Shown here: in pieces, positions 22,479 through 34,879 of the stretch
Numbering within the stretch: the stretch's first letter is position 1
Layout: every line of letters begins with the position of its first letter
Source: Dicaeum eximium
Lineage: Eukaryota > Chordata > Aves > Passeriformes > Dicaeidae
Reading direction: 5' to 3'
Length of the DNA stretch: 64,000 nucleotides
Assembly: GCA_013396995.1 (NCBI GenBank)
Contig: VWZP01002206.1
Span: 119,542 to 183,541, forward strand
The notes under the pieces: model-generated
Told to the model about the DNA's origin: nothing
Database searches by the model: none
The model's input: only the letters and a program-made list of their open reading frames with translations
Translations under genes and position numbers: made by a program

Positions 22479-25400
22479 AGCCCTTCAGCCTCGGGACACA
22501 GTGAAAATTCTGGGAAATTCACATTTTCATGGCCAAGAGTCTTTTTATTTTCTTTATTTTTTTATGTTACTGTCATGCCAATGTGTTTGATGGAGATGAC
22601 AAGTCCTGACTGTCCTTGGGTTTGAGTTTTGGGGTGGTTTTTTTGCTTTCCCCGCTCCTTTATTAAAGGGAAATAGATGGATTATGCTGCCTGGGGAGCA
22701 AAACCAAGCAGCTAGTTTGGTTTGAGATCAGGAGGGGAGGAAACAAGAGCACATGAGTGCTTGGAGAGAAAGGGAGCAAACATTTAGGGGCAAACTAGTT
22801 TTGCTTTATTCTGCAAACAAAATGGAAGCATTAGCAGAAGGGGCATGACTGATCTGCTGAGGGCTGGGGTGATGGTCTCAGTGCTTTTCAAAATAACCAT
22901 TTTAAGTGTGCCCTGTCCTTGGTGTGCACTGAAGAGCCACTCCAGCCCTGGCAGGCTCTGGGAGATGCTGAGGTGGAGGAGATTCTCATTATTTCTTCTA
23001 ACAGCAATATATTATAACCCCATTGTTATCAGCAGTGCTGCACTGGAACACTCGCTGAAAGGAAATCAAGATTGAAAAGTACCAAGATGAAGCAAAAATG
23101 CTTTGGCTGAGTTCATTTGGGGGGCCTGTGAGAGGGGTGGGGAGCTGCAGGTGGGTGCTGTGCTTCCCTTGGGAAGGGATGGCTGAGAAGCAAAAGCTGC
23201 TCGTGAGCAGGGGCCAGCTCAGGTAGGTCCTGTCCCACCCCTCCTGTGGTGGATGGGAGGCTTGGGGCTGCAGGAGACAGTGGGATTTAGGTCACTGGTG
23301 GGGATGGGACTCAGCTGAGACAGGGGAGAGATGAGTGGGGATCTCTGCTGGTGGGATTGTTCCTGAGGTGGGATTGTATCCCCACCCCAGTGGGTCCACC
23401 CAGTGTGGGTGATGGGTTGAATGTTTTTATCTGTGACAGTTCTGAAGGAGGTTGAGACCCTTGGATGGTTGTAGAGCTCCTGCTTCACAAATACCAGCAG
23501 GGCTCTGGGCACCTGGCAGCCCTGGACATGTGTAGTGGCACCAAGGCCATTGTAAGAGGCGAGTGGGAGGAGGAGGAGGAGGAGGGAGTTGTGGAGGTGA
23601 GGGGATGTCTGCACAGCCTTGGAGCTTGGGCAGTTGTGGTTCATGGTCATCCTCCTTTGCTGTGCCCTGTGCTGGGCCCCTGGTCCAGCTGCAGGATCCC
23701 TGGGAATGACCACAGCCCCCATTCCCAGTCCTCCTGTGCTGCTGGGAGTGAGGAGCTGGAGAAATCAGGAGTGAGGTCTGATCTGGGAAGAAGGAGGGGT
23801 GAGGGGAAGGTGCTTTTCAGATATAGTTCTTATTTCTGATTCGATTGGTAATAAAAGAAATTTATTTCCCCAAGTTTTGGCCATGACAGTAATTGCTGAG
23901 TGATCTCTCCCTGTCCTTACCTCGACCCACAAATCTTTTTGCTATATTTTCTCTCCCATATCCAGCTGGGGAGGGCAGGGATGGAGTGGCTGAGTACCCA
24001 CCTGGGGTCCAGCTGAGGTCAAGCCACCAGTGTTCCAGTGCTCCTTCCTCTCCATACAAACTTTGGAGACAAGAAATGAAAATGCCTTTTGAAAATAATT
24101 TTCCAAAGCTCCTGGCAAACATCAGAGTTCTCAGCCTGGCTAGGAGCTGTTGCTGCTGCTGCTGAGCAGCCTTTCTCCAAAAACTCCCGAATTATGGGTA
24201 TTGTGAGTTTAATGTAAAGGTGTCAGGTATCTCTGAAGAGAAATTAAGAGAACGTCAAAGGTAAAAACTAAACAAAAGGGCAGACACAAAAAGGCTGTAA
24301 ATGAGGTGGAAATTGCAGGCAAATAGACAATAGAAGAAAGTTTAAGTAGCAATTTGTACTCCTTTGCACAAGGAAATGCACTTCATTTTTAATAAAAAAA
24401 TAAAATCTTGGAGGATGCTGCACTTCTAAATACAGAGCTAAATATACCCCGGAAAAACCAAAACTGAATTTTGTGCAGCCACTCCAAACGTGCACAGAGC
24501 AAAACAAAAGTGAGGAGTGATTGACAGAGTTAATCTGTCCTTAATAAATGTTTTATTTAAATATTCATTTTCCTCATTTGCATTAATTCCTTGCTCCAGG
24601 CCAGCTCTCAGTACAGTACCTTTTCCTGGGTCCTCATCCGTGAGGAGCATCCAGGATCTCCAGCTGTCCTGGGTCTGTGGCAGCTCCCAGGACAGAGCCT
24701 TCCCATGGGCATGGAAACTGGGAAGGATCATTTTCTCCTTGAAATAAGAGCCCACCATTTGTCCTCTCACTTCATGTGAGAGAAAAGCAACAAAAGGGAC
24801 AAAACCCTTGCTAGGTGAGAGCTGCTGCTGTGCGCTGAGGGTTCTTCATGATGGTGATGATGATGACAGAGTGGAGGAGAGATGGATGCATTTCCCAAAT
24901 ATTCCTCACAGTTTTTCAAAGGGGAAAAAAAAAGGTGGTTTTTTTCTGGCTGTACTGGTGTGATCTCTCCCAGTTAGGGAATCCTGGAGTTGGGCTGGAA
25001 GCCCTGGCTGGAGCTGAGGCAGTTCCTGTGTCCCCTGGGAATGTCTCGCTGTGACTGGTGCTGGAAGTGTAGGGACTTAATTCAGCACCCACAGAAATCC
25101 ATGGAAATCCATAATCCTCCAAGTGGGGCTAAGGTGGTTGTTTTCCATGCAAAGAATTGCTGGATTAGATGAAATGCCCATCAAAACTGCAGCTGCCAGG
25201 GATTTGGAGGGTGTTGCTAATTAAGGGATGTTTGTATTTGGTTCACATGTCAGCGGGAGAAGAAGGAACAATTTCTTCCTTCCTTTTCCCCTTCCCCAGA
25301 CCCTATCTGAGCCACACCAGGACAACTCCCATGCTCCTGAGGATGGCTCTGGTGGCACATACTGGCCCACAGGCAGAGTTGGCAAAGCTGCTGTGCTTGG

Positions 25401-26852
25401 GGTGCTTGTCCCTGGAGCCTGGGGGTGCCTGAGCCAGCAGAGCTGCTGTGGTGCTGGATGTGCTCCCAATCCCAGGAGAAGGGGAATTTTTCCAGGTGGA
25501 TTAGGAGGATGCAAAGTCGGCAGTGCCTGGTGCCTGTTGTGGTGGGGGCTTGGGGTGACCCCAGAAGAAAAGGGGATGAGTGAAGACTTTCACCCACTTT
25601 GTCTCCAACATTCTCAGAGTCTTTGTCTGGGATCTGGGCTTGGCCAGGGCTTTACCTGTTTTTGCAGCCCCAGGCAGGGCATGGGTCTGATTTCTCCCCA
25701 CCAACCCCAGGTGTGCCATTTTCTGTACGAATTCCTTTAATCTCACTCCTCTCAATGGGAAATCTGTGACTGCCTCCTCCTCGTTATTCCCAGCTCTAAA
25801 ACATTCACTGGGATAATGTCTGTGACATGAGGCCTTCCTCCACATTTCCTGCTTCTGGGCTCCAAATCCCCCTAAATGTGTCCTTGGGACAAGCCCTTAT
25901 CTTTCCACGGGGATTTTGTAGAATAGATTTGCTAGAGCTGGGGAACTGAGGATAAACACAAAATATTTCTGTGTAGTAGCACAGAGATCTTGATTTAGGT
26001 GAGAAATCAGTAGCATAAACAAGGTTAAGTGTTGAATTGAAAAGAAAGCCAGGGAAAATGTCAATATCTTCTTTCTAAAAGAAAACAAAATTAAAGGACC
26101 CCACCAAACCCCACCTTATCTGTGTCAGTACTTGAGCTGGAATATGCACAATTCCTTCTGTGCCTGTGCAGAGCTTCAGGTGCTCTTTAAAGCTCAGATT
26201 GCTTGTTTATATGTGAATTAGTGATAGGATTTCTGTACTGCTTGTAAGAAATGAGGCAGAATTTGTTTCGAAGATGTAATGAGTGCTGGGCTGTCTGCAG
26301 CCAGCAGAACATCTCTGTCCTGCCTGGAATCAGGCTCTGTCAGCTGTGGCTGAGTTTGCTTCAAGAGATGCCGTCACCATCAAAGATACTCACTATAAAT
26401 GATTCTGAATGTGTGGATTTTTTGCTTTACAGCTATTTCTGCATATCCAGGATATTAAAGGGAATGTGTTTTCCTTGAAGGAGGTAGTTTGTATGTTGGA
26501 GTTCTTAGAACATGTGCAGAGCGCATTTGTTTTATCTCAATTTATCTTATTTTACCCACTTGTGTTTGTTTATGGGTTTTGTTGGTTTTTGTTTTTTTTT
26601 TTTTTTGTAAATCAGGTTTAATGCTGAAAGCCATTTATAGAACTGAATAATGCAAAGCTGGCTCCTGAATGATGATAAACACTTGGAGGAGAAAGGATCT
26701 CATGCTGGTTTAGCCATGAGTACCCCACAATGAGCAGGACAGCTGGATGATGCTACCTGAGGAGCTGTGGATAACCAAGAGGCTGCCTGCTCTTCTTCTC
26801 CAGATGAAAATCATCTGGAAAAGATCTGGAAATTATGATGATGATAATTTAG
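22479..26852. other. Unique noncoding DNA
   Basis: No recognised gene. A GGA-rich microsatellite sits at about 23566-23588 and a short TGC run at about 24148-24163. A 170-codon plus frame (25228-25740) lacks any motif I know. T-run of 15 at 26592-26606. Confidence 0.5.
23566..23588. repeat. (GGA)n microsatellite
   Basis: About seven GGA/GGAG units in a row. Confidence 0.85.
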
Positions 26853-26955
26853 AATGGAACAACCTGGTCTAGTGCAAGGTGTCCCTGCCTGTGGCACAGG
26901 GGTTGGACTACATGGTCTTTATGGGCCCTTCTGACCCAAACCATTCTGGGGCTGT
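26853..26955 (+). mobile_element. CR1 LINE fragment, type A, 3' tail only
   Basis: ATGGAACAACCTGGTCTAGT, 'caaggtgtccctgcctgtgg', TGGTCTTTATGGGCCCTTCT, 'gacccaaaccattctggg'. It is very short (about 100 bp) but has the proper 3' end. Confidence 0.88.
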
Positions 26956-27320
26956 AAAATCCCTTCTTAGAGATGTGGAGAGCAGATGCACTCAATAAAA
27001 AGCAGCTTATTAAACTGTGGGTTTGTTTGGTTCATCACTTTGTGTGTGTGTGTGTTAACAGAGGCTCAGGGCTGCGACTGTCGTTTTCAGAATTCAGCAG
27101 GTTCCTTTCTGCTGCTGTGGAATGAGTCAGTACAGTTCCTGCTTTGATTTACAAAATTGGATTTCAATCTCTTTGAAACCATTATGCTAAATCAATTTTT
27201 AACATAGCAGAGCAAGGAGGTACAAAGCCTCCCTTGTTCTCCCGTTGTGAACTCTTTGGATGAGCGAGCACTGTATAAACAAGACTTAAACGGTGTCAAG
27301 GGGGAAGGGCTTTGCCAGGA
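26956..27320. other. Unique spacer with short (TG)7
   Basis: Separates two convergent CR1 3' ends. A (TG)7 run lies at 27041-27054. Nothing else is recognised. Confidence 0.55.
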
Positions 27321-27695
27321 TAGAACCATGGAATGGTTTGGGTCAGAGGGGACCTTAAAGCTCATCCTGTTCCATCCCTGCCATGGGCAGGCACACCTGC
27401 CACTATCCCCTGCTCCAAGCCCCATCCTTGAAAATTTTCAGAGATCCAGGGGCAGCCGCAGCTTCTCTGGGCAAGCTGTGCCAGGGCCTGCCCACCCTCA
27501 CAGGGAGGGAACAGTTTCTATCTAATATTTAACCTACATTTCCCCTCTTTCTGTTTGAACACATTGCTGTTTGTCTTGTCACTCCAGTTCCTCTCCAGCT
27601 CCCCTGCAGCCCTTTTAGGTGCTGGAAGGGTCTCTGGGATTTCCCTGGAGCCTTTTCCAGGCTGACCAGCCCCAGCTTTCTCAGCCTGTCTCCAT
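27321..27695 (-). mobile_element. CR1 LINE fragment, type A
   Basis: TAGAACCATGGAATGGTTTG (3' terminus), 'gggaccttaaagctcatcc', 'ctgtgccagggcctgccca', 'cccctctttctgtttgaac', 'agctcccctgcagccctttt' and CAGGCTGACCAGCCCCAGC. About 375 bp with small deletions; noncoding. Confidence 0.92.
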
Positions 27696-28693
27696 GTGGA
27701 ATAAGAGTTTTGCTCTTTGTGGCTCCAGCAGGATTCAGGATCCCTCCATCCTGCTATTTGGGTTTTTGGGTCTCCCTCCCACCCCAGCCCGGCTCCAGAG
27801 CTGTCAAGGCATCAGATGAATCACCCCTGTGATGTTTGGGATTTCTGGCAACAGTAGCATTGGGCAATCATCCAAACCTGGCAAGGCTCTGATAGTAATG
27901 AATGGGAAGCTCACGTGGTTCCTAAGGAAAGCAGGGCAGGGAAAGTTTTAAGGTGACTCTCTGAGGAGACAGACAAGCCTCCATTTGCCCTTTTTCTTCT
28001 CTTCTTTTCCCAAATCCATGCTATCCCACTATCTGGCTTGTGAATCAGTCTTGCTGTAGGCTGGGGAGGGGACAAATGCCTTACAAAACGCTACATATGA
28101 ATTTCAGACATTATTTCAGGCTGCTAAAATCCTCACAAAATTCCAGGTTTCTCAGACCCATCTTTCTTGCCTGGTGCCCACTGGGAGAGGCCAACTGCAC
28201 GTCCTGTTTGTAATCCTCACCCAGGAGCTTCTGCCCCCAGCTCTCCAGGGAGGAAACTCTGACAAAGAACATTTATAAGCTTTATGACTTTAATTAAAAC
28301 TTGGAGAATGAGACCTTCCAGAAAACTTCACTGGCACTTTTAAAGAGCCACATCACTGAGCCCTGACCCCATTATTGTTTTTCCTCTCTTCTGGGAAAAA
28401 CAAAAAATAAAAAAAAGAAAGAAAATTTGGTCTGTTTTACTCCTCAAGTGAAAAAAGGGCACGTGGCATGTTATACTTGACCAAATTTTAGTTTGTAAAA
28501 ACAAACAAAAAAAAGCATAAAAGTTAACTGCAAAATGACTAGAGTTAGAGAGGAAGATGAGGAGCAGGGAAATCTCAATCTTCCTAAAAATCTCCTTTAG
28601 GATAAAAAAAAGTCTCATGCAAGATTTGAGCAATTTGCTACACAATAAGTCTCATTGCCTAGGAGTTGAGGATATTCCTGAAACAATAATCCA
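27696..28693. other. Unique noncoding DNA with A-rich runs
   Basis: A-rich runs at about 28396-28425 and 28498-28516. No gene or other repeat recognised. Confidence 0.5.
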
Positions 28694-29076
28694 GAGCTGG
28701 GAAAGGGGCTCAGCCTGGATCAAAGGAGGCTCAGGTGGCCCTTGTGGCTCTGCACAGCTCCTGACAGGAGGGGACAGCCGGGGGGGTCGGGCTCTGCTCC
28801 CAGGAACAGGGACAGGAGGAGAGGGAACGGCCTCAGGCTGGGCCAGGGCAGGCTCAGGGTGGATATTTGGGAAAATTTTTCATGGAAAGGTTTGTCCAGC
28901 CCTGGCACAGCTGGCCAGGGCAGAGGTGGAGTGCCCATCCCTGGAAGGATGTAAAAGCCATGTGGATGTGGCACCTGGGGACATGGGGCAGTGGTGGCCT
29001 TGGCAGTGCTGGGGATGTGGCTGGGCTGGATAATCTCAGAGGGATTTTCCAGCCTAAATGATCCTGTGATTCCTTG
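28694..29076 (+). mobile_element. CR1 LINE fragment, type B
   Basis: GAGCTGGGAAAGGGGCTCAG, then a GC-rich block (28749-28848), 'ccagccctggcacagctggc', GGGGACATGGGGCAGTGGTG, 'ttttccagcctaaatgatcc' and TGTGATTCCTTG at the 3' end. The 28749-28848 block is identical base for base to 60293-60392 in another copy. The 158-codon plus frame through it is a chance frame. Confidence 0.94.
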
Positions 29077-30009
29077 ATGTTCAGAGCCTGGGGTCAGAGC
29101 TGTGCCTGTCCTGTCTGTGCTCTCACATGGTGTTGGGTATTTCTAACTTGTTTTTTGTTCCTGGTCCTCGGGCTGTTCCTGCCTCTGCAGACCCACATCT
29201 TGTGGAGCAGCCCCATAACTGAGCTCCTGGGGCCTTTGTTGAAAAAATATGGGTTTTGTCCCCAGTTTGGGCCAAAATGGCAACTTTTTTCTAATCACCT
29301 TCTAATTTGAGAGGGAGCACCTGAATTTGCTGATAATCTGTGATTATTGCACACTAATCTTGCCATTGTAGAGGATGGCTCTGCTTGACACTCAGCAGAT
29401 GAGTTAATTATTTTCCTTTATATAATCTGCCCTCCAGGCCAGACTTCCCATCAGCTTTTGGTCCATCTTTGTTGCCTTCAGTGTTCAACATGGATTAGTT
29501 CTCTATGCCCTTCTTGCTACTTGTAGGTAAGATTGTTCAACATCTCCAAAAAACATCATTTTCCGTTCCTTGGGTAGCAGTTTTACCAGATAAATCACCA
29601 CTGCCTGGTTATTTTGCAGGCTGTGGGATGTGTGGTGCCCTTTGAAATAGGCAGCCCCAGCTAAATCCCAGGATAAGGCTTGGCACAAAAGCTAAGGGTT
29701 ACAGGCAAACAGTAGAAAATCACTGGAACCTCACAGTGTTGCCAGTGTTGGAATATAAAAAAAAAAAAATTTCAAAATGCTGCACTGAACTACTTAGTTC
29801 TGAGCCAGGATCCCAAAATAACCACCTTTCAGTTGGTAAAATAAATTATCAAAGTCTTTCAGATCCAAATGTAATGCTTGGGCAAATTAATCCATTGTTG
29901 TATTGTTACAGTGCTCTAATCATATTTTTATATATCCCAGGAGCTGGAACTAAGAAGCATTTTGCTGTCAGTGCAAACACAATAATAAGAATAGTCTTAA
30001 CAAAGTGAC

Positions 30010-30330
30010 GTGCACTTAGTTGACTTTCTGAAATACATTACAGCGGAAATTACAGATGCTTTTTTACTTTTCATTATCATTAAGGTCCAAATAACTTCCT
30101 TGTATTGAAACCCAGGTTTACTTTATCTGCTTTAATAATTATATTGAGGCTCATTATGGACACCTTGTTTGTAATTCTGGCTTTTCTTATTGAATTCTGA
30201 ATGTGTTATTACAGAAGTATGTACTTTAACAGATGGAGTATATTATGGCAACGTTTAGTTCCAGTTGATCTTTTCTAAAGAGCACGCTGAATGATCTCAG
30301 GCTAAATACAACCAAGACAGCATCTAGCTG
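30010..30330. promoter_or_regulatory. CNE-like AT-rich segment
   Basis: Unique AT-rich DNA with TTTAATAATTATATT, TCATTATCATTAAGG and TTGTAATT words, few repeats and only three CpGs. The call rests on composition only. Confidence 0.18.
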
Positions 30331-31113
30331 GAATTTTTTTTCCCCCTAATAGCATTTTCCAGGCTGCTTGGGAAAAAGCAGAAACCAAGAAATGCCACTG
30401 GATTGAGCAGGGCAGCTGGAAAAGGTGGGATGATGAAGATCTGGTGATGGGAAGAGGTGTGGAAGCTGCATCAAAGGCAGGGGAGAGTTCTCCAAGAAAA
30501 TATCATAGTTGATGTCAAGGTTGTCTCATTTGCCAGTGGGATATTGCTTTAATGGTGTTCTTTTTTCCTCTCCAGTTTACATAATGAGATCAAGCTAATT
30601 AAACCATGTCTAGCTCTGGGAAAAGATCAAAATGTGAGCTTTTTTTATTGCACTTTATTAAAACCTTCACCCTGTAATGGAAGATTATAGGAAGTACTTT
30701 GCCACCAGTGCATCTTGCTCATCCCTGAAAAATGCAGCTCCTCTTTTTTACAAATCCTTCCTTGGTTTTGATTGTTTTTTCTCCAAGTAGATCATATTTT
30801 GGGAACTCTCAGAAGGTGCACAACTGATGGGTTGGGTAGATTGGGTAAACAGGTGATGAGGTGGGTAGATTAGGTAAAATAAGTAGGTGCAGTGAGGTGT
30901 TTTATGCAAAAGCCAGAACAGTAAAACCTTCTGAAAGGTGTCTTTTTCTGTAGAGTTGTGAAGCAGTTGCTTGGCCCAGTTTATTCAGCACATTGCTTGT
31001 CTCACACACCTGAATGGGAGGACACTCAGGGGTCTCCCTGGATTTAAGAATGGCTTTCTTTACAGCCTCCTTACATTTGAATGTATTTTTTCCCATCCAA
31101 TTTTGTGTTCCTC

Positions 31114-31149
31114 AAAAAATAAAAAAAGCCCAAACAAAAAAAACCCTCC

Positions 31150-31181
<32 letters not shown>

Positions 31182-31204
31182 CCCCAAAAAACCCAAAAAG
31201 AAAT
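31114..31204. repeat. A-rich tract (AAAAC/AACCC)n
   Basis: About 90 bases dominated by A with interspersed C. It looks like a decayed poly-A or a simple repeat. Confidence 0.85.
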
Positions 31205-32544
31205 GAAGGGGAATGAAAATATGGTAATTTTTGTTGAGGTTAAATGCAGATAAGGACTCACTGCCCTTGGGGATGGTGGTGGCTGGTTGCCCTCCCTGCT
31301 GAGGCTGCAGCTCCAGGTGTGTTGTTGGATGACCACAGAGTGGCTGATGTTTTACAGAGCACTGGCAATCCAGCTGCTGGATTTTCCCCTCTCCAGGGTC
31401 ACAGGTGAGCCCCCCTGGTGTCAATACCTGTGAGTGTGTGTTGGTGGCACCGCTGTCACCTCGCCAGGGCCTGGATTATGGGAGGCTTTCCGGGCTGGTA
31501 TTAAGGCAAGGAGCTCTTGCCAGCATTAATATATGACTGTATTAGATCATCATAATTATATTTCGAGCTGGAATGATTTCAGAGGTGCTGGGAGGCAGTG
31601 AGGGCTCTCCCATACCTTCTCCCCCTTGCAGAGGAGGTGAGGTTCAGGTGTTGCTTTCTCCTCCATAGGAGAGGGGCATGGCTGTGGTGGGGCTGGGAAG
31701 GAAGTTTCTCCGGACTGGGCTGAATTGAAGAGTGCCTTTGAGGTCCCACTCAAATCACTGCAATTTCCCAATTTCTCCAAAGACCTCTCCATTTTGAGCC
31801 TTGATGGTGACTTGGAGGGAAAGGAGTGGAAAAAGAAGTGAAGCTTTTGTTTGAGGCGTGTTGCGTTGTCCGCTCCTGACAGGGTGGCAGTGTAGCTGTG
31901 CTCTGCCAGCTCTGTGCTCTTCCTCACCCTGCCAGAGCCCCCACGGAGCCTGGCAGGGACTGGGATGGGCAGGGGAACCAGGATGTGTGTCCTGTAGGAT
32001 TTCCCTGCGTCGGTAACTGCGCTGTCTCCTGATGGATAAATCGGCTCCGTGTGGAAGCAGAGCTGGATCCACAGGGGTCAGCACGAGCCTCTCCTCACCT
32101 TGATGGGCTTTTAGATGAGGCCCTGCAGAATAACTGATGGTGGGTTAGGTTTTTTTTTTTAACTGTGCAAGATCTTAAAATATATTAGGGTTAATGAAAT
32201 CAGTGCAATTGGAAGCACTGCCTGTGATGGACAGATGGCCAAAAGCACTTGGAAGCACAAGTGGGTTTGCACCAGAAGGAGAGCCACGTGCCATGGGCAT
32301 GGACTGGTGATGCAGGAGGAAGGAGCACCCTGAGCTCCCACCCTGCTGTGATGGTGCTGGTTTGCTCCACCTCAAGGTCCCAGTCCTGCTCTCCTCCCAC
32401 TGGAATAAATTCCACCCCATCCTTGGAGGCAGTGTTTGAGTTCCCAAGTAAAATTTTTTCTTTTAAAGAAAGCAGTCCTTGTCATAATTACAGATATGTG
32501 TGTGCTTTCTTTTCCTGTTCAACTCCAGCAGCCACTGAACACAC

Positions 32545-32850
32545 TTAATAATGTTTTTTGCAGTATCTCGGTGGTATGAATGTACATGAAAATTACAGCA
32601 AAGGCATCATTTTTTTAACAGCTGTGTTTAGTTGAATAACAGATTTAGAAAGTGCAGACTTTAATTAATCTGTGTTTTCTGCTGGGATTTCAGCACCATC
32701 TGATTTACTTTTCATGGCTGAAAAGTGTAATTGTAGTTTTTCCCTTTAGCTGCGAGTTTATCCTCCCAAGAAATCAATTTGGTTCTTCTTTTTCTTAAAG
32801 CAAACTCAATATCAAACTGATGGTACCTGGAATGCAATGCAGGTAATGCC
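32545..32850. promoter_or_regulatory. CNE-like AT-rich segment
   Basis: Unique AT-rich DNA with CTTTAATTAATCTG, AAGAAATCAATTTGG and GGAATGCAATGCAGGTAATG. No repeat similarity. The call rests on composition only. Confidence 0.18.
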
Positions 32851-33565
32851 CTGGCTCGGGCTGCTGTGGAGTTGAGAACAAATATCTGTCAAATGGTTTG
32901 CCTGGAAATGCTGTTTTTCCTCTTCCCTACCTTGCTGTATATCACAGCAAGCATCTGAATCCCATCCTGTACTCTGGGGCTGCAGGGCAGTTGGGTGACT
33001 GGAAGGTCAGGACTGGTGTTACTGGAGAAACCTCTGAGCACAAAGGATTTTTGTTATCTTTGATACAGTTTTGTTAGCTGGAATTATGGTAGGGAGACTC
33101 TCTCTGTGCTTGTTCCTCATTGTGAAACATGTTTGTGTGAGACTGTTGCTGTAACTCTGCAGATGTTCCTCAAAAAATTCTCTCCTGGAGGTGCTGGGGG
33201 ATGCCTGGGGAGCACAAACAGTGGTGGAAGCAGAGTCAGGGATTGGGGAACTGCGATGTTAAATTGCATTTCTCATGCGCTGTTGATCACTCATTGCTCC
33301 ATCTCTATCAGGATCAGTTGTGAGTGTTGTGAACAAGCAGAGGTTCTGTGGCTCTGCTTTAGGATTTTTCTTTTAAAATCAGCCTGCTGTGGAAATGTCC
33401 TTGCCCCACCTCTGGTTTTGCCCTGGGACAAAGTTCCCTAAACTGAGATGAGATCTTGTGCCTGGGTGGTTGGAGTTGCTCAGTCCTTTCAGTGTCTGCT
33501 GGCTCTGGGGAATCCACAGGGGAATAAGTGTCCTTATCATCCAAATCCTTGTGTGAACCAGCCTT

Positions 33566-33774
33566 TTCTCCCCTCTGAGGGTGGGCAGGCCCTGGCACAG
33601 GGTGCCCAGAGAAGATATGCCTGCCCCTTTATCCCTGGCAGTGCCCAAGGCCAGGCTGGACATTGGGGCTTGGAGCAGCCTGGGACAGTGGAAGGTGTCC
33701 CTGCCTGTGGTGGGGGGTGGGACTGGATGATCTTCAAGGTCCTTTCCCACCCAAACCATTCCATGATTCTATGA
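33566..33774 (+). mobile_element. CR1 LINE fragment, type A, intact 3' octamers
   Basis: CTGAGGGTGGGCAGGCCCTG, 'gcacagggtgcccagagaag', GGCAGTGCCCAAGGCCAGGC, 'gatgatcttcaaggtccttt' and a tail CCATTCCATGATTCTATG holding CR1 octamers. Confidence 0.94.
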
Positions 33775-34486
33775 AGAAGGAAGCTGCTTGGACCCTCTGT
33801 GAATAGTGGTGCGCTCCCAGCAGCGCTTGTCATGAGCTGGGTCACGAGCATGGGCAGAAGAAGTTTTTTACAAAATAAAGGCATTACTTGCATTCTTGGA
33901 GAAGTCTGTGTAATACTAGTTACTGTCAGATGTGCCTTCCCCCCCATTTCTATTTTCTGAGGTTGGTGTGGGGTGTGATGTCTGATGCACACAAAGCCCA
34001 CAACAGCAGAAGGGAAGCAGCACTTCTAGAGTCCGAGTGGAACCTTAGGATGGCTGCTAATCTGAATAAGAAAAAAAAAAATCTTGATAGGCTTTAAAAC
34101 TTATTTTAATTAAGGTTTTTCCTTTCATCTCACCGAAGCCCTGAATTAGCTCCTTCATTCTCCCACAAATACGCACAGTCCCTGCTGGTATAGGCACTCA
34201 AACACATGGAGAGCTCCAGCTGAAGGGTCAAATCCAGACTGGGAAACACCCTGAGCCCAAAATTAATTAAAGCAGGGTTTGGGCATAGTCAAAAAAGGCC
34301 AAACTACCCAGCTGCCTGCCTGATCTGGAGGATGCTGGGATCCTCCAGTGGAGTCCTGTGCTTCCCAGCCTTATTGAAGCTGGGACTGGGAGAGCTGCTG
34401 CTACCAGCCCGTGGAGCTGTGGATTTGACAGGCTGGTTTTTTTTGTTTTGTAGAGGTTTGTCCAGTCACTTGTGCCTTTTTGTGGT

Positions 34487-34532
34487 GCTCCACACCCTTG
34501 GATGGTTTTGCTCCACACCCTTGGGTGGTTTT
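34487..34532. repeat. 23-bp tandem duplication
   Basis: The unit GCTCCACACCCTTGG(A/G)TGG plus TTTT occurs twice with one mismatch, followed by a partial third start (GCTCCA). Confidence 0.9.
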
Positions 34533-34687
34533 GCTCCAGTGATTTTGCTCCCTGGGCTTTGCCCCTGGAGGTTTGGGAGATGATGCTTGGTGGGAGCTGG
34601 ACACAGCAGGGTCCTGTCCTGAACCCAAGTCTGTCTGCCTGGGAGATGATGCTGTGGTCTGCTCTGGATGTCTGGGGTTTCGAGGCA

Positions 34688-34713
34688 TTCCTGGTGTGAT
34701 TTCCTGGTGTGAT
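34688..34713. repeat. 13-bp tandem duplication
   Basis: TTCCTGGTGTGAT occurs twice with no gap. Confidence 0.9.
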
Positions 34714-34879
34714 TTCTGCTAAAACCAGCATATTCTGACACAACCTTTTGGCATCAATGAATTAGTGGACAAATTCAACAAGAGGGATTTTTCGAATAGC
34801 TGCACTCTGCAGCTCTCGTGCTGTGCCAGGTTTTGGCTGGGGCATCCCTCCCTGGAGAGCCATTTGGGACCACTGGTCC

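Larger units (their letters stand above)
29077..33565. other. Unique noncoding DNA with CNE-like stretches
   Basis: No recognised gene. 13-A run at about 29758-29770. AT-rich CNE-like stretches at about 30010-30330 and 32545-32850. Imperfect GGTAGATT/GGGTA repeats at about 30829-30885. A-rich tract at 31114-31204. A minimal acceptor plus CAG/GTGAGC donor only 8 nt apart lies near 31397-31405. Confidence 0.5.
33775..34879. other. Unique noncoding DNA with short tandem repeats
   Basis: 11-A run at about 34071-34081. Two 23-bp units at 34487-34532 and two 13-bp units at 34688-34713. The words GGGAGATGATGCT recur at about 34577 and 34641. No gene is recognised; the 158-codon minus frame reflects these repeats. 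Confidence 0.5.

Noticed and set aside
26760..26785. Resemblance to the miR-9 reverse complement (GATAACCAAGA)
   Set aside because: Only about ten bases match and no hairpin partner is visible.
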